Source: Rallus limicola
Taxonomy: Eukaryota > Chordata > Aves > Gruiformes > Rallidae
Length of the DNA: 64,000 bases
Reading direction: 5' to 3'
Assembly: GCA_022605955.1 (NCBI GenBank)
Contig: JAKCOZ010000003.1
Location: 61,380,179 to 61,444,178 of the forward strand
The notes beneath the pieces are model-generated. The model did not search any database and was not told where the DNA came from. It saw only the letters and a list, made by a program, of their open reading frames with translations. The translations under genes and the position numbers were made by a program. Positions within the stretch are counted from its first letter, which is position 1. Each line of letters begins with the position of its first letter. Positions 22,400-34,629 of the stretch are shown piece by piece.

Positions 22400-22432
<33 letters not shown>
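22377..22432. repeat. Poly-T tract (poly-A in DNAJB5 mRNA)
   Basis: T-rich run, nearly pure from 22401, lying 97-152 nt past the DNAJB5 stop codon in the 3'UTR. A G-run precedes it (22288-22310). It could be an oligo-dT internal priming site in cDNA libraries. Confidence 0.85.
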
Positions 22433-22434
<2 letters not shown>

Positions 22435-22528
22435 GTGTGTGAAAGTGCTGAGGCACCTCCGCTCGGTGGGGGGCAGGTGCTGCGGCACGGGTTTGGAGTA
22501 TTGCTGCTTGGAGGAGAGTCCCGGGGCT

Positions 22529-22762
22529 CTAAGAGCACGGGAGGTGCTGCTTGAGGATCTGTCTCGTCTGGGGAGCTATTCTGTCCGGGAAGCGGATTTT
22601 GAACTCCACGATCAAGTCTCCTCGCTGGCTGGGGGCCTTGGGGAAGGGCAGCCCCTCCCCACGCAGTCTCTTCACGGTCCCCGGCTTGATGATGTCGTTG
22701 CAGGGCAGCGGGATCACCCGCCCGTCGATGGTGGGAATGTTCACGGTGCAGCCGCACAAGGC
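22529..22762 (-). CDS. DNAJB5: DNAJB5 last coding exon
   Basis: Residues 271-347 ([20 protein letters not shown]...[13 protein letters not shown]), client-binding domain 2 and the C-terminus, including the CGC redox pair. Acceptor CTCCCCCCAG, TAG stop at 22531-22529. Confidence 0.97.
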   Translation of the reverse strand, partial: ALCGCTVNIPTIDGRVIPLPCNDIIKPGTVKRLRGEGLPFPKAPSQRGDLIVEFKIRFPDRIAPQTRQILKQHLPCS

Positions 22763-25700
22763 CTGGGGGGAGAAGAGGGGAACACGCCATCGGTCAGAGG
22801 GGGATGGCACCCCAAAGCATCCCAACACTCACAAACCGCACCCCCCCACACCTCCTGCCCCCCCCCCCCCCCTCCCCCGCCCGCTCCCCACATTACACCG
22901 CCCGTTTGATGCCCGCTGGGGCCAGCCCCGTCTGACCACCGTGACCTGGGCAGCAGGAGCCCTGCCAGGGAGGGGTGCCCCAAAGAGGGATGGGCCCAGA
23001 GAGAGGTGCCCCAGCTTCATGTCCAGGGGCGGGGGGAGGGGGGGGGGGAGGGGGCGGGGAATGACGCCCCCTCCCCATCTCCTGGACTCCCCGGGAGGCG
23101 GCACGCCACTTGCAGCAACACGACAGCCTAAATTTAGCCTCCCCCCGGCCTCTCCGCCCAGCTTTGGGCAGCCGAAAACCCAGCTGAGATCATCGGATGC
23201 CGCCGCGGTTGATCAGCTGCCGCCCTCGGGGGCCCGGCAGCTCTGCCCAGCTCTGGGGTTATCTATAGCACAGCCCCTGCCCCGGCCCCCCACCCCTCCC
23301 GCAGCCCCCAGAAGGCTGAGCTGCAGCACAGCACCCAGCCTGCCCAGCAGCCGGAAGGAGCGCGGCGGGGCAGGGGGGGGGGGGGGGGGGCAGGGAAAGG
23401 AGGTCCTGAAGGGGCCGGATCCTGTCACCAGGATCCCCAGGAGCCGGTTTTGTGGGTGCCCCCGCGCCGCAGCCCCGCAGCAGCCGGGGCGGTGGGTGCC
23501 GCAGCAGCCGCAAGCCGGGCTGCATTAATGAGCCACGTGACGCGGGAATGCAGCAATAAAACCCGGGTGTCCTTAAATAACTCAGACAGCTCTAGGAGTA
23601 CACGTGGGCAGGAACGTCTCCAGGCTTTCGGCAAGGCTGAGGACTGCGGAGTGATGCTTCTGGAAGGAGGAATGGGGATGGGGTTGGGGGGGGAAGGGGA
23701 GGGAAGGAGGGGGTGGGCGTTTGGCAGGGGTACAGCCATGAGCTTCCGGCTTGGAGGTGGGGTGGGGGGGCGCTGAAGCAGGCTTGTGCCTCCTCAGCTG
23801 GGTCCTGGGGGTCCCAGCCTTCCTGCATCCCCCCCCAAAAAACCCCACCCTGCCCTGCGAAGGGAGGGGAGGAAGATGCAATTTGTCGTTTCTAGGGTTG
23901 GGGGAAGGGATGCTCAGCACCCCTCTCCCCAGGAAAAGCTGCTGGTGGCACCAGGAGAAACATCTCTCCTTGTGCTGGGCACCTGCCCCAGGCTGATGGC
24001 CACAGCTCTGGCGTGTCAGCTGGAGCTTTGCATCAGGGCTGCTGCAGAGGGACCTGCCCGGGGGGGGGCTGGCTGGGAGCAGGGGGTCTCCCATGAGCTG
24101 GGGCACAGCTGCTGTGCACAGTCTCCTCCAGCGATGGGCTTTCCCAGCTGCAGGAGAGCTCCCACAGCCAGCTCCACATGAACCAGGGATGCTTGGCTGG
24201 ATGTCCAGCAGGCCAGGGGTGGGAGGGAAGCAAAGGATGATCTCCCCCCTATCAGCGCACTTCTGGCCTGGGCTCACCCCAGGATTCTGGGGTGCTCCTG
24301 CTCACCCACCACCACACACCACGGAGGGTGGCACTGCATGTGCCAGGGAAAGGACATCTCCAGCCACAAAGCAGGGAGGAGAAGGAAGGGGAACTCCACG
24401 TGGGAGCAGAAGGACAGGAGCAGGAGCAGGCAGGCGGGATCTTAATGTTTCCTCCCTGGAGCCAAGAGGCAGGAATCAGAGGGGACTGCTCTACCACCCT
24501 ATGTCCCTGTTTCTCATCCTTGCTCAGCTCCACCCGCATTTGGGGAGCCGGTGTCTGAAGTGACACCACCAACCGTGGGAGCTGCCCCACGTCCTAGAAA
24601 GAGGCTCAGTTTGTCCCTCCCTACGGATGAAACCCCCGTGGGTTTGGCAGCCCAGCGCTGCGCTGCCAGAGACGGGTTTTATCTAGGTCAGCGCCGGGTC
24701 CTCCTCCGCTCCCAGGGATGCCGGAGGAGGGGGGGGGGGAACACACACACACATCGCAAGAGGAGGGTAGGGGGGACACATGGCCGCAGCCTGGCACTGA
24801 CACTCCAGGAAGGTGACGGCGGGCAGAGGAAGGATGCAAAGCGGGCGGCTGCTGAGGGCAGGTGCGGGGCTGGAGCGAGCTCCAGCCGCCAGCGCTGCCT
24901 CGGGATCCGCCTCCCGCAGAGGCAGCTGCGGGGGGGCAGAGGCAGCACCCCTCCTTGCCTCGGCCTCCCACTGTGGCGCGTGCCTGTAATTTTAGGAAGG
25001 GACGCTTCCCCGCAGCCCCTGGGGAAGCCCTCGTACACCTCGGGCTTCTGCAGCGGCTGGGTGGCAAACACACAGAATCACACAGAATCACAGAATCTTA
25101 GGGGTTGGAAGGGACCTCAAGAGATCATCGGGTCCAACCCCCCTGCCAAAGCAGGCTCCCTATCTCATACTACATAGATAGGCGTCCAGACGAGACTTGA
25201 ATATCTCCAGAGAAGGAGACTCCACCACCTCCCTGGGCAGCCTATTCCACTGCTCCCTCACCCTCACTGTGAAAAAGTTCATCCACATGTTGGTGCGGAA
25301 CTTCCTATGCTCCAGCTTACAGCCATTGCCCCTAGTCCTGTCCCCACAGACCACTGAAAAGGGGTGTCCAAACACCCTGTTCTGTTCTGCCCTGGCGTGG
25401 CAGGGCGGGGATGTGGCACCCAGCAGGGAGAGGTGGGAGGACACTCCATCCTCTGTGGGATGGAGGAGGAGGAGGAAGATGCCGTCCAGCATGCCCCCAG
25501 CACCTTGCCCCCCAAAGCAGCAGGGTGCTGGGGAGGGGTCTCCAGCATGGCCACCAGTCACCGCCCCCACCGCCTGGCAGCTCTGCGCCATGATGCTCTC
25601 ACAGCAGCAGATCAGAGTTAAAGATCCAGCTGAAAACAAGGTGACCTCACACAGAGGAAAGGTGCTGGGGAGCACCCAAGGCTGTGGCTGTAAGGTGATG

Positions 25701-28700
25701 AAGTGGCTGCGCTCCCTCACACACTGAGGGGGTGGCATATGGGATGGGGGAGGGACCCTGGCATCTGCTCGCACACCGGAGCACCTAAGGTACCTCTTCT
25801 CATGGAAAATAGAAGTGGCAGAGGGCCACCCAGCCCCAGAGGGTCACCCAGCCCTGGCTAACAGCAGGCTGGCAGCTCCCCAAGGCCGCCTGGCGCACTG
25901 GGCCTGCAGTGGAGGAGGACACAGACCCAAAAACCCAGCTCAAAGAGGGGAGGAATTTGCCTGGACCGGCAGTTCTCCCCTTTCTGCCTGCATGGTGCGA
26001 GCCACACGCCAGCACACACGCCTTGCTCACCCAGATCCCAGGCGCCCGGCACCTCCGGCGCGGTGCAGCACGGCGTGCTGCTGGAGCAGGTTTCTCTGCC
26101 TGCTGCTCAAAGGGCAGCTCCAGGCAAGAGCAGCGTGTGAGCTTGGGGTAGCACAGCCTGGGTATCAGCCTGGGGTTAATTTTACAGAGAGGGGGAGCGT
26201 GCAGAGGGAAACATGTGAGATATGGCATGCACAGCTCCATAAATACAGCAGCCTCTCCTGAGTATTTCTGGGAGACCAGGGGAGCCAGCCGCCGTGGGGA
26301 TGAACCTCCTCACTTTGCACTGCAGAGGAAACTTAACTCCCAAGCTGGGAGGTTAATTTGAGCTGAGTTTGCTGGAGGAGCCACCAGCTCTGCCAAACCC
26401 AGGAGGCTGCTCTGTGTCCCCAGCACACCTGGACACAGCCTTGGCTGGATGCAGGGCTGTCACAAAAGCTCTCCCACCTCGCTGGCACGCTAATGAGCCC
26501 ACGTTTCCCCCACTTCAGCTCTGGCCCATTGAGCTTATTTCTATTAAGCGCACTTGAGAACATAAATCTGTCTTCAGGAATAATAAAATCTAAAAAAAAA
26601 ATAATAATAAAAAGAACCTGGCTCATTAAGAAGACAGACAGCGTCTACAGCCTGAAAGGAACGGCAAATGGCAGCTGCCAAAAGCGTCAGCCTTAAATGC
26701 AGCTGCCAGCTGGGGTTTATTAAAAGGTGGTTATACAGCAGCAGCGGCGAACAGCACATCTTGTTCTGGGGTAATCTCCTCTTCCTCCCCTCCCACCTTC
26801 ACCCAGCTTGCTGGATACATCCAGCCCTGCCGTGACCTCCAGGACCAGCAGCCAGGATGTGCTGGGTTTTTGCTGGCTGCCTAGCAGTTTGTTTATTTGG
26901 TTTCCGTGGGGGGACCCAAGGAAAAGAGCTGCAGGGAGGGCGAGGTACCAGCTTTCTCTGTCCATGAGGGGAGGCTCCCTGCACTATCTGAGACAATAAC
27001 TAAGCCACAGGAGGCTTGGCTATGAGAACAAGCACCCTATGATAAAACAGCAGGACAAGACATATGGGGGAGTGTAGCAGTGTATGAGAGGAGAGGGGTA
27101 AATAACACCTGCATAGCCTCCAGGAAGCACAGCACGTTCAGCAGGGAAGCACAGCACGGCACAAGTTGGCCTCTGCAGCCCCTCTCTGCACAGGTCTTTG
27201 CCTGTGTCTCTCCCAACCTACCTGGTCCTTCCTCACCGGCTCAGGACACAGATGGAACACAATGGCAGTGCCACCACCCAGCGCCATCCCCCCAGCTTTT
27301 GGGACCCCCCACCCATACCCACCTCTTTAAGACTGATGTTTGCCGTGTAGACCACGTTTGTCCCGTCCCTCTTGAAGTGTGAGTGAGGCTTGTCCTTGAG
27401 GATGAAGACGATGTCGGCAGGGATGTTGTCTGGGGTGGCATCCCCTTCCTTAGGGAATGTGATTTTGGTTCCCTCCTTCCAGCCCCGCTTGATGACGATG
27501 TTTAGGATCTTGTCCTCAGTTCGCATGGTCCGGCCGTCCGCGTTGAGCCTTCTGCGGGTGATCTTCATCCTCTTGGTAGAGCCATGGTAGATCTCTTCCA
27601 GGGACACCTTGAGCTCGTGGATGACCGGTGGGTCTTGAACCTTCCTCCGCGTGTGCAGGGACTCCTGGTGCCGCCGGTGAACCCCGTTAATGCCGTTGAA
27701 GCCGAACCGGCCGAAGGCACTGAAAGGGTCGTCGTCGTCTTCGATGTCCATGTCTTCCTGGTCGAAGCCGTTGAACATCCGCGAGCGGCTGCTGGCGAAG
27801 AAGATGTCGAAAGGGTTGGAGCCTCCGAAGAAGGACGCGAAGGTGGCGTGGGGGTCTCCATGGAAGGTGTAGTGGAAAGTGTTCCCTGAGCCACCTGAGG
27901 AGCCACCTCCAGTTTTGAGACCTGGAAGAGAAGGGGGAAGGCGAGACATGAATTCTCCCTGCTGGCAGACGCCACAAACTGTGCTTTCCAGGTGGGATCA
28001 TGGTCTCTGCTGGCTCCAGGGAGCCCTTCCAGCATCTCCAGGGCATGCTGGTCACGGCCTCCAGCCCAGCTGCCTGCAAGGAGTCCCGGTGAGGAAGGCG
28101 CCACCTGAACCCATGACACACAGTCCTGTCCCTATGTCCAGCAAGCTCAAAATCCCTTCAGATTTTGACCCTGCTATACCTGAAGAACTTCCTTGGTTCT
28201 CTCCACCCAGTTCCCAGCCTTTTCCTTGAAAACACTTCCTGACCAGCCCACCTCCATTCTTCCCCTTGGACAGGCTCCCATCGCCCAAAGAGACCAGTAT
28301 CAAACCCTCTCCCAAGCCACAGCCCAGGAGCATCATGTCCTGCACCTGAGAGCAGGATTCCAGCTCAGGAAGCGACCCTGTATCTGGGTGGCAGAGCAGG
28401 AGGGGGTCAGCAGACCCTGGTGTCAGCACAGGGCTCCCTGTGTTCACACCACAGGACAAGACGCCAGGTAAGATCCAGGTTTGGATTTTTTGGCAACGAG
28501 TCCCATAAGATCCCTTCCCCTGCCAGGCCCTCAGCTGAGCCTTGCATCCCTGTGACCCCCCTCCATGCCCCAGGCAGACAAGGTCCACGACAAGCAGACC
28601 CCAGAGAGGTCCCACATGCTGTGCAAGGCTATTTTTGACCAAGACAGGCAGGAAGGGTTAAGCCAAGCCTAGCTCAGGGACTATTTTCAGGGCGCTCTGG

Positions 28701-30251
28701 TGACAGCGAAGGGCTATTTCTGATGGGCCGTCCCTCCTGCATCCCCCCACAGCAGGAGATAAAAGGGGGACAGGCACAGAGAGGGCAAGTTTGGGTTGTG
28801 GGGGGTGTCTTTTCTGGTTGGGAAAGTCAATACACTCAGTGTGGGTGGGTGGCTTTCCCATCACCTTGCCCATTGCAGCATGTGGGACCCAGGACCCCCC
28901 CCCCAAAATGCAGTCCCCCACGACACACTGCTCCAAAAAATAGTGTCTGATGGGAAATTAAAGGAGGGGGCAGGTGGGAAGGGGAATGAACCTCAGCTGG
29001 TCCAGCGGGGTTTGGCTTTGCTGGTACGCCTCCCTCCCACTGCGAGGAGGGGGCTCCTCTTCCCCCTCTCCTGAACTTGCTCTTGCTTTAGGTGCCCCCT
29101 GTGACGAGGGCCCCAGCCGGGTCCGATTTCAGGCGCCTCTGGGGAAGGGCTGGTTTCGAACTCCAAACAACCTCTTCTCGCTTTACGAGGTAAATCACTC
29201 CGGCTCCTGACGTCCATCACAGCCCTGACATAACCAGCGAGCCCAGAGTTAACCCACCGCTGACTCATTTAGCCGGTGGGTCGTCAGGGGATGCACCTGC
29301 CCCCTGGCCCCCGGAGAGAGGGGCTGCCTCTTCCACCCGTCAGCCTGATCCTGCCAGACCTCCTGCTCTTTTAAGCACCCAAGCCCTGGGCTGATTAATG
29401 CAGATGCTATTCCACGCTCTCCTCGAATGGGGTTGCGCTCTTCCATCTTCGACTAATAAGGCCGCCTGCGGTGGAGCGGCTCTCCTCCTCCTCCTCCTCC
29501 ATGCCAACCACCAGACAACAGTGGCCACTTGGTTTCAAAACAAGGACCTATTACTTAAATTGGGAAAAGCTCTGAATCCTGTAGGTCAGCCCGTACCGGG
29601 GAGGACACAGCAGGACCGGTGCCCAAACGTGGAGGGGAATGTGGGTATAAAAGCACTGACACCCCCCCCCCCCCACCACCACCCCCACCTCACGCTGCGA
29701 TATTTAGGTTGATTAAAGGGTTGTTAACTAATTACCCCAGGTATGACCTGGGAGGTGAGCTCCTTCTTCTTCTGTGTTGGCTGCCGGGGTTTTGGGGTGC
29801 AGGGCAGGAAGAGCCGTCCCGGGAAGCGGGGCAGTGGGCTGGAGAAGCCTGGGAAGGAGCAGGGGCGAGAGGTGACTTCTGGCACCCTGTGGAGCCTCTC
29901 CTTTCCCCAGGTCCATGGCCACCCAGCCCCATTTCAGGAGGCAGGCATGGGGACAGCTGTGTGAAAACACTGCCTTGCCCACAGAAAGACTTTCGGAGCC
30001 CGGACCCCCACCTCAGAGGGGGCAGCGCTTGTCTCCTTACCTTCCTCCCCATACTGGTCATAAACAGCTCGTTTCTTGGGGTCGCTCAGGACATCATAAG
30101 CCTCCGCAATCTCCTTGAACTTCTCCTCAGCGTTGGGGTCTTTATTCTTATCGGGGTGGTACTTCAGGGCCATTTTCCGATAGGCTTTCTTGATTTCATC
30201 CTCGTTTGCACCGGACTGGATGCCCAGGATCTTGTAGTAGTCCTTCCCCAT
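22529..30251 (-). CDS. DNAJB5: DNAJB5 (HSP40/Hsc40 co-chaperone), main 347-aa form
   Basis: Type II J-domain co-chaperone that stimulates HSP70 ATPase and, in mammals, bridges thioredoxin-1 and class II HDACs in a redox switch controlling HDAC4 export. Coding segments on the minus strand: 30251-30041, 27921-27323, 22762-22529 (211+599+234 nt = 347 codons plus TAG), all GT-AG. J domain at residues 1-70 with HPD at 32-34; Gly/Phe region from about 71 to 115 ([23 protein letters not shown]); acidic DIEDDDDP; two C-terminal client-binding domains from about 165. The C-G-C pair at C273/C275 corresponds to the redox cysteines C274/C276 of the 348-aa mammalian protein. Ends KQHLPCS. The start was chosen at [10 protein letters not shown], the conserved family start. 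Convergent with VCP, as in human. Confidence 0.97.
22763..27322 (-). other. DNAJB5: DNAJB5 last intron
   Basis: 4.56-kb intron. Holds G/C homopolymer runs (e.g. 22860-22880, 23370-23390), a short (CA)n run near 24740, an antisense CR1 at 25070-25385 and an AT-richer island at about 23515-23620 with an E-box CACGTG and CCTTAAATAACTC. The other open frames in it (22551-23528 +, 23582-24277 -) have no recognisable protein features. Confidence 0.85.
25070..25385 (-). mobile_element. CR1 LINE 3' fragment, antisense on plus, in DNAJB5 intron
   Basis: Starts on the plus strand with repeated CACAGAATC (reverse complement of the CR1 terminal octamer repeats). It continues GGGTTGGAAGGGACCTCAAG, CTCCACCACCTCCCTGGGCA, CCTCACCCTCACTGTGAAAA and GCCCCTAGTCCTGTCCCCAC. 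Well preserved, so younger than the VCP intron copies. The element is in the same strand sense as DNAJB5 and is 5'-truncated near 25385. Confidence 0.9.
27323..27921 (-). CDS. DNAJB5: DNAJB5 central exon
   Basis: Completes G71 and encodes residues 72-270: the Gly/Phe-rich linker, the acidic stretch and client-binding domain 1 ([33 protein letters not shown]). Acceptor TTCTCTTCCAG, donor GTGGGT at 27322. Confidence 0.97.
27922..30040 (-). other. DNAJB5: DNAJB5 middle intron
   Basis: 2.1-kb intron with no repeat family recognised. Contains AT-richer patches with motif-like sequence: CTATTTTTGA near 28630, CCAAAAAATAG near 28935, a TGACTCA AP-1 site near 29262 and a poly-C run at 29661-29676. 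Confidence 0.8.
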
Positions 30252-30285
30252 GACGGCGACACTGCCGGGAGCCGAGTACTTATTC
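30041..30285 (-). CDS. DNAJB5: DNAJB5 J-domain exon (CDS 30041-30251)
   Basis: Acceptor AG at 30287-30286 (TTTCTGCTTTCAG). ATG at 30251-30249, preceded in frame by codons [11 protein letters not shown] that are used when the upstream coding exon is spliced in. Encodes the whole J domain with HPDK at 32-35. Donor GTAAGG at 30040. Confidence 0.95.
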
Positions 30286-33201
30286 CTGAAAGCAGAAAGA
30301 CAGCTCTCCGTGAGGAGAGTTTGGCACAGGGGGGTGGGTGCAGGGGGGCAGCCAGGGATGGGTCTGGCACGCACTTATCACGGATCCGATGCTCCCTGCG
30401 TCCCACCGGCCAGCAGCACCAGAGCCGGCTCAAGTCCACGCTTCCCAACCGAGGTCAGAGCCCCGGTGCCGGGACGTGCCCTGGCTCCGGATTTACCCCG
30501 CTGAGCCCCACGGTGTGGATGGGGAGACACATCTCTGAGGCTGGCGGGGAGAGGGGGAGGCCCAGAGAGGGCACGGCCTTATTATAGGGCCACACCACCG
30601 CTAACGTCAGGCCGGGACCACGGCCCTGCCCCGTCCCCCGCCTAGCCAGGAGGGCTGAGCCGTGTCTAAATCTAGCCGTTGGCCCGTGCCTGTACCACCC
30701 CCACCCCCACCTCCCTCCCTCTGCCTCTCTCCCAAGCTGGGACAGGAGTCGGGGTGACAACAGCAGGTTTTGGGAGGCTGAAAGCGGTGGCAGGGACTCT
30801 GTGCCGCCACCTTCACCTTAAAGGAACTCCAAACATTCTGTTCCTGAAAGCAATTGGCATTCAGCTGGAGAGGGAGAAGCGCCTCCGGTGTGTCAGAGCC
30901 GTAATTTGTGTTTAGCGAAGAGGGAACGGAGCCGTTAGACAGAAACATCTTGTGATGGTGGGAGGGCTTCTACATTTTATTTTATTTTTTTTTTAACCAA
31001 AAAGAAGAAGACAAAAAAAAAAAACCCCACCAGAGAACACTTTCTAGCCTGACTTGCACTCCCCAAGAGCCCTCAGCTATGTCTTGCAGCCAGCCAGAAA
31101 CTCTATGGTGCGGGGGCCTGCCATGCCTGTGCCAAGGCACAGAACACCTGACGCTCGTGACCTAAGGGAGGGAAAGGGCAGAGGGGCAAGTAACTTACCC
31201 CCGGGCACAGCACTGGGGTCACAGACATCCCAGGGAACAGCCGGAGGAGATTGGGTGTTGGGGGATTCAGCTACTCTGGGAAGAGGCCGAGTGAGCCCCA
31301 AGTTCCTGCAAGGATGCTTCCTGCTGCTCCCCGAGCTGCAGTTGCTCCCACACCACAACTCAACCCGGCTGGCCCGCTGCCCCCAGCCTCACACTGCATG
31401 GCTTTGTGCCCTCACCACCATGCCAGTTACCAGGTGTCCTCCCCTGTCCTCCTGGCACAGGTCACAGAGGAATCCCCACCCCCGCCAAACCACAGCAGCT
31501 CAGAGGATGGCAGGGCACCCCGGGGTGCCTGCCCACAGCTCCACACCCAGCCCCTGGCACCCATCCCAAGCATCGGAGATTTGCTACGGGTCATGCCTCG
31601 GGCAAACAACCCAACCACAGATGTGTAGGACCACTGACAGGGTCCACCCCCCTCAGAAACACCAACTTCTGCTCCTCTTTGTCCCGGACGCAGCACGCGT
31701 GCTTTGCTGTAGGTGGGGATGGGGCTGAGGCACCCCAGGCATGGACCCCCAAAGGACAGATCGAGGGGAGATAGGGACACCTGCGGGCACACAGGGGCGC
31801 ACAGAAGATGTGGGAGAAGGTCCATGGGGGCATAAGAAGCATCTGACAGCCTCAGACAGCACCCAGCCCACACAGGTGCTGGGGGATGCTCTGCCCCCTG
31901 CCCACCTCTGCCTCCCCATCTGCCCTCCCGGAGGGGCTGGGAGACTGCAGGAGCCCCCAGGCGAGCAATCGTAGGCAGGGAGAGGTAACCTGCCAATTCA
32001 CCCTGTCAAAAGTCACTCTGGCACTCCCCTTCCTTACATCAGCCTCCAGTGTGGGGCAAGAGCTCCCCATGACCAGCACCAGGACCTGGACCAGGATTCG
32101 GCCCCTGACTGGGTGATGCCAACCCTCCTGCATCACGAGCAATCCAGGCAGCACTGAAAACAGCCCTGTTGCACCCTGACTTGAGAGATGAGGGGGTCGC
32201 AAAGCCTCCATTGTCCCCCCTCTGGGGACCACAGAGCAAAGCCACACTGACGGCACCACGGGTACCCCCTCGCACAGCCAAAACCCCACGGCACTTCCCA
32301 TAAAAATACATCCCATACTGGTTACCCCTCCTTCCCAAGATCTCCGTTCTTTATCCCTGAGGGGGTTCTGGCTGGGCTGGGGATGCCAGCCAGAGATGTT
32401 CTCCCAGCCCAGGACCCCTTTATCCATCTGGGCTCAGGGTGTGGGGAATTTCTGTCCCGAAACGCATCCCCATGCCGCGGTTTACCGTGCTGGTGAGGAC
32501 CAGCCGCCGACGGGTGACCCGGTGGGTTACGGCACGCTCCGGAGGCGACGCTCACATGCACGGTGATGGTAAAACACGACTCTGTCCCCGCAGAGCCTCT
32601 CTCCTTCCCTCCCACCTCAGGGGGATCAGCTGTGCCTTGCCACCGCTCCTCTCCCTCTTCTGCTCAGTCATCCTCTCCTGCCTTCCCATTTAACCCCCTC
32701 GGGAGCGGGGGGGGGGGTGGCTAAGGGGGGCTGGGGGGGGGGGGGGGGGGGCGGGGAGGGCGGGCAAAGCCATTCGCTCATCGACCTCTCCTGACCCAGA
32801 TGCCTCCGGACAAGTCAGGGCCACCTGGCCTTGGGAAAAAAACCACAAGCACGCCGCGATCCCGTGGAGCCAGCCCGGCCTCCGTCCTCCCCCCTCTCGC
32901 GACCGCAGGCGCACGGGGAGAGCATGAAAGGGAAAAAAAAAAAAAAAAAAAAAAATTAAACCTTTTGTTCCGGCCCCGCACATGACATCAGCCCGTGCAA
33001 CCGCTGGATGAGCGCGCCAGCGGAATAGCGATCGCTTGACATCACCACCCCTCCGCTCAGCACTCATCCCAGGCAACAAGCCCACCCCCGGCAGCGGCAT
33101 CCGCGGGGCTCTTTCGTTCCACCCCAGGGGGTGGCAAGGTCACCACGGGACGCCCGCGATGGCCGCTGAAGGTTTAAGGGGGGGACACCGAGCCCACTTA
33201 C

Positions 33202-33269
33202 CGAAACTTTACGAGCACATTCAGAGTCCAGGCCGTCATTTTTAGAGGCTCTAGTTTTATTTTGAACAT
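33202..33269 (-). CDS. DNAJB5: DNAJB5 alternative first coding exon (N-terminal extension)
   Basis: A minus-strand ATG at 33269-33267 opens MFKIKLEPLKMTAWTL and runs to ...VLVKF plus CG, ending at a perfect donor GTAAGTG (33201). Spliced to the acceptor at 30286, CG+G gives Arg and the frame continues [11 protein letters not shown] into MGKDYYK without interruption. The extended protein would have 381 residues (34 extra). As far as can be recalled, mammalian DNAJB5 has a 382-aa isoform with the same size of extension. The exon sits in an AT-richer island inside GC-rich intron, as expected for a conserved exon. Whether it has its own promoter or an acceptor near 33293 is not clear. Confidence 0.75.
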
Positions 33270-34629
33270 CGCGGCTGTCCGCAGGCGCTGCTGGGGCAGG
33301 TGCTGTGTGCCTGGTCCCCAAGCTCTGGAGGCGGCGGGAGGGAAAGGTGCCGGCTGGTGCCAGGGATGCTGCTGCCACCAAGGGATGCTCTGGCTCTGGT
33401 GAGCTTCCCACTCTGGCTTCTCCGGAGCACCAAAAAGGTGGTTCCGAAGGCAGCTCCTCGTCAGCTGGGCAGCTGGGGTCGGCTCCGACCTCTGCTCCCA
33501 GGATGGCTCCAAATGGGCTCTGGCTGCGGGCGAGCTGGTGTCGGTCGAAACGGTGCTGCCGCCGGGGAGCTGCCGCCCTTTGTGCGCTCCCCACCCGTGC
33601 ACGAAGGAAGGGGGGGTGGTGGTGGGGGGTGGGTACCCTTCAATGGAGTCACTTGCTGAGCCGTAATTTTCCCTTTTAATTGGTTTCTTGACGCTTCCTC
33701 ACTAAGCCGACGGATTAAGACACTTCTGCCGTCAGCTCCCTCCCCGCTGCCGCAAGGCGCTCGGCCGCCCCGTTACCATCACGTCCCCCGCGCAGCCCCC
33801 GCCAAGGAGTGGGGAGCGCAGCCAGGAGCCCCCCGGCGTCCCCGTAACCGACTCTGCCGACACCCCGGGGCTACAAGCCCTCCGGGTGAACCGGGGAGGG
33901 AGAAAAGTAGGGCAGCAGAGACGCGGGGAGAAAGTCACGTTAACCAGCCTGCATGTCCCCAGCTCTCCCCTTCGGATGCACAGGGGTCCTCATATCCCCC
34001 CCCCACCTTACACCTCACACCCCAAGCACTGGCACCAGTCCCCCAGCAGAAGGGGTCCGACAGCCGCACTCCCACCCCCACGGCAGCGGGGCACCGGGAC
34101 GGTGCCTCCTCCTCCGAGCCCGGCGGTGCAAAACCTACTTCTGAGAAGTCACCTTCAGACACACCAAGAACAGCCCAAAATGCCACCACGTCCCGTCTCC
34201 CCACACTGCCGCCAGCGGGGCTGCGGAGAGCATCCTCTCCCGGAGAGCATCCTTCCTTCCTGGCGCCCCAGGCACCCATAGCGGGATGTCAGCGGGCAGC
34301 GCCCGCATCCCACCCGTGGCGATCAAAGCCCCCAGTCCTGCCGCGTCCCCCGGAGCTGGGGGGTCCGGTGGCTGGGTACCACCGAGCGTGGGGCGAGCGC
34401 GTACCTCTCGGCGCGGCTCCAGAAGAGCAGGATGGCCGGCATGGCAGCGGGTGCCGGGTTCGGTCAGGGAGCTGCTGGAGGGGATCTCAGCGTGCCGGGG
34501 CAGGCAGAGCCACCCGTGCCCGTGCCGGCTGGCAGCCGCAGGCAACCAGGCAGCAATGTCATGACTACCCGCAATGAATCATCCCCTCCCCGAGCCCCCA
34601 CACGCACCGCCCGCCTCCCCCTCCCCACC

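Larger units (their letters stand above)
20415..22528 (-). other. DNAJB5: DNAJB5 3'UTR
   Basis: Stretch from the stop codon to the first poly(A) signal. Positions 21936-22528 are single copy and include a poly-T run on the plus strand (22377-22432, so poly-A in the mRNA) and an (AAAAC)n tract near 22020. Positions 20415-21934 belong to tandem copy 3. The minus strand carries a Pumilio-type element TGTATATA at 21212-21219, repeated in the other copies at 17885-17892 and 14556-14563. Confidence 0.65.

Noticed and set aside
22551..23528. 325-codon plus frame antisense to the DNAJB5 last exon
   Set aside because: Shadow of the real DNAJB5 exon followed by GC-rich intron with homopolymers; no recognisable protein.
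31100..31200. Another alternative DNAJB5 exon ending at a GTAAGT near 31198 (minus)
   Set aside because: Good donor, but no convincing acceptor, start codon or in-frame continuation into the J-domain exon could be found.
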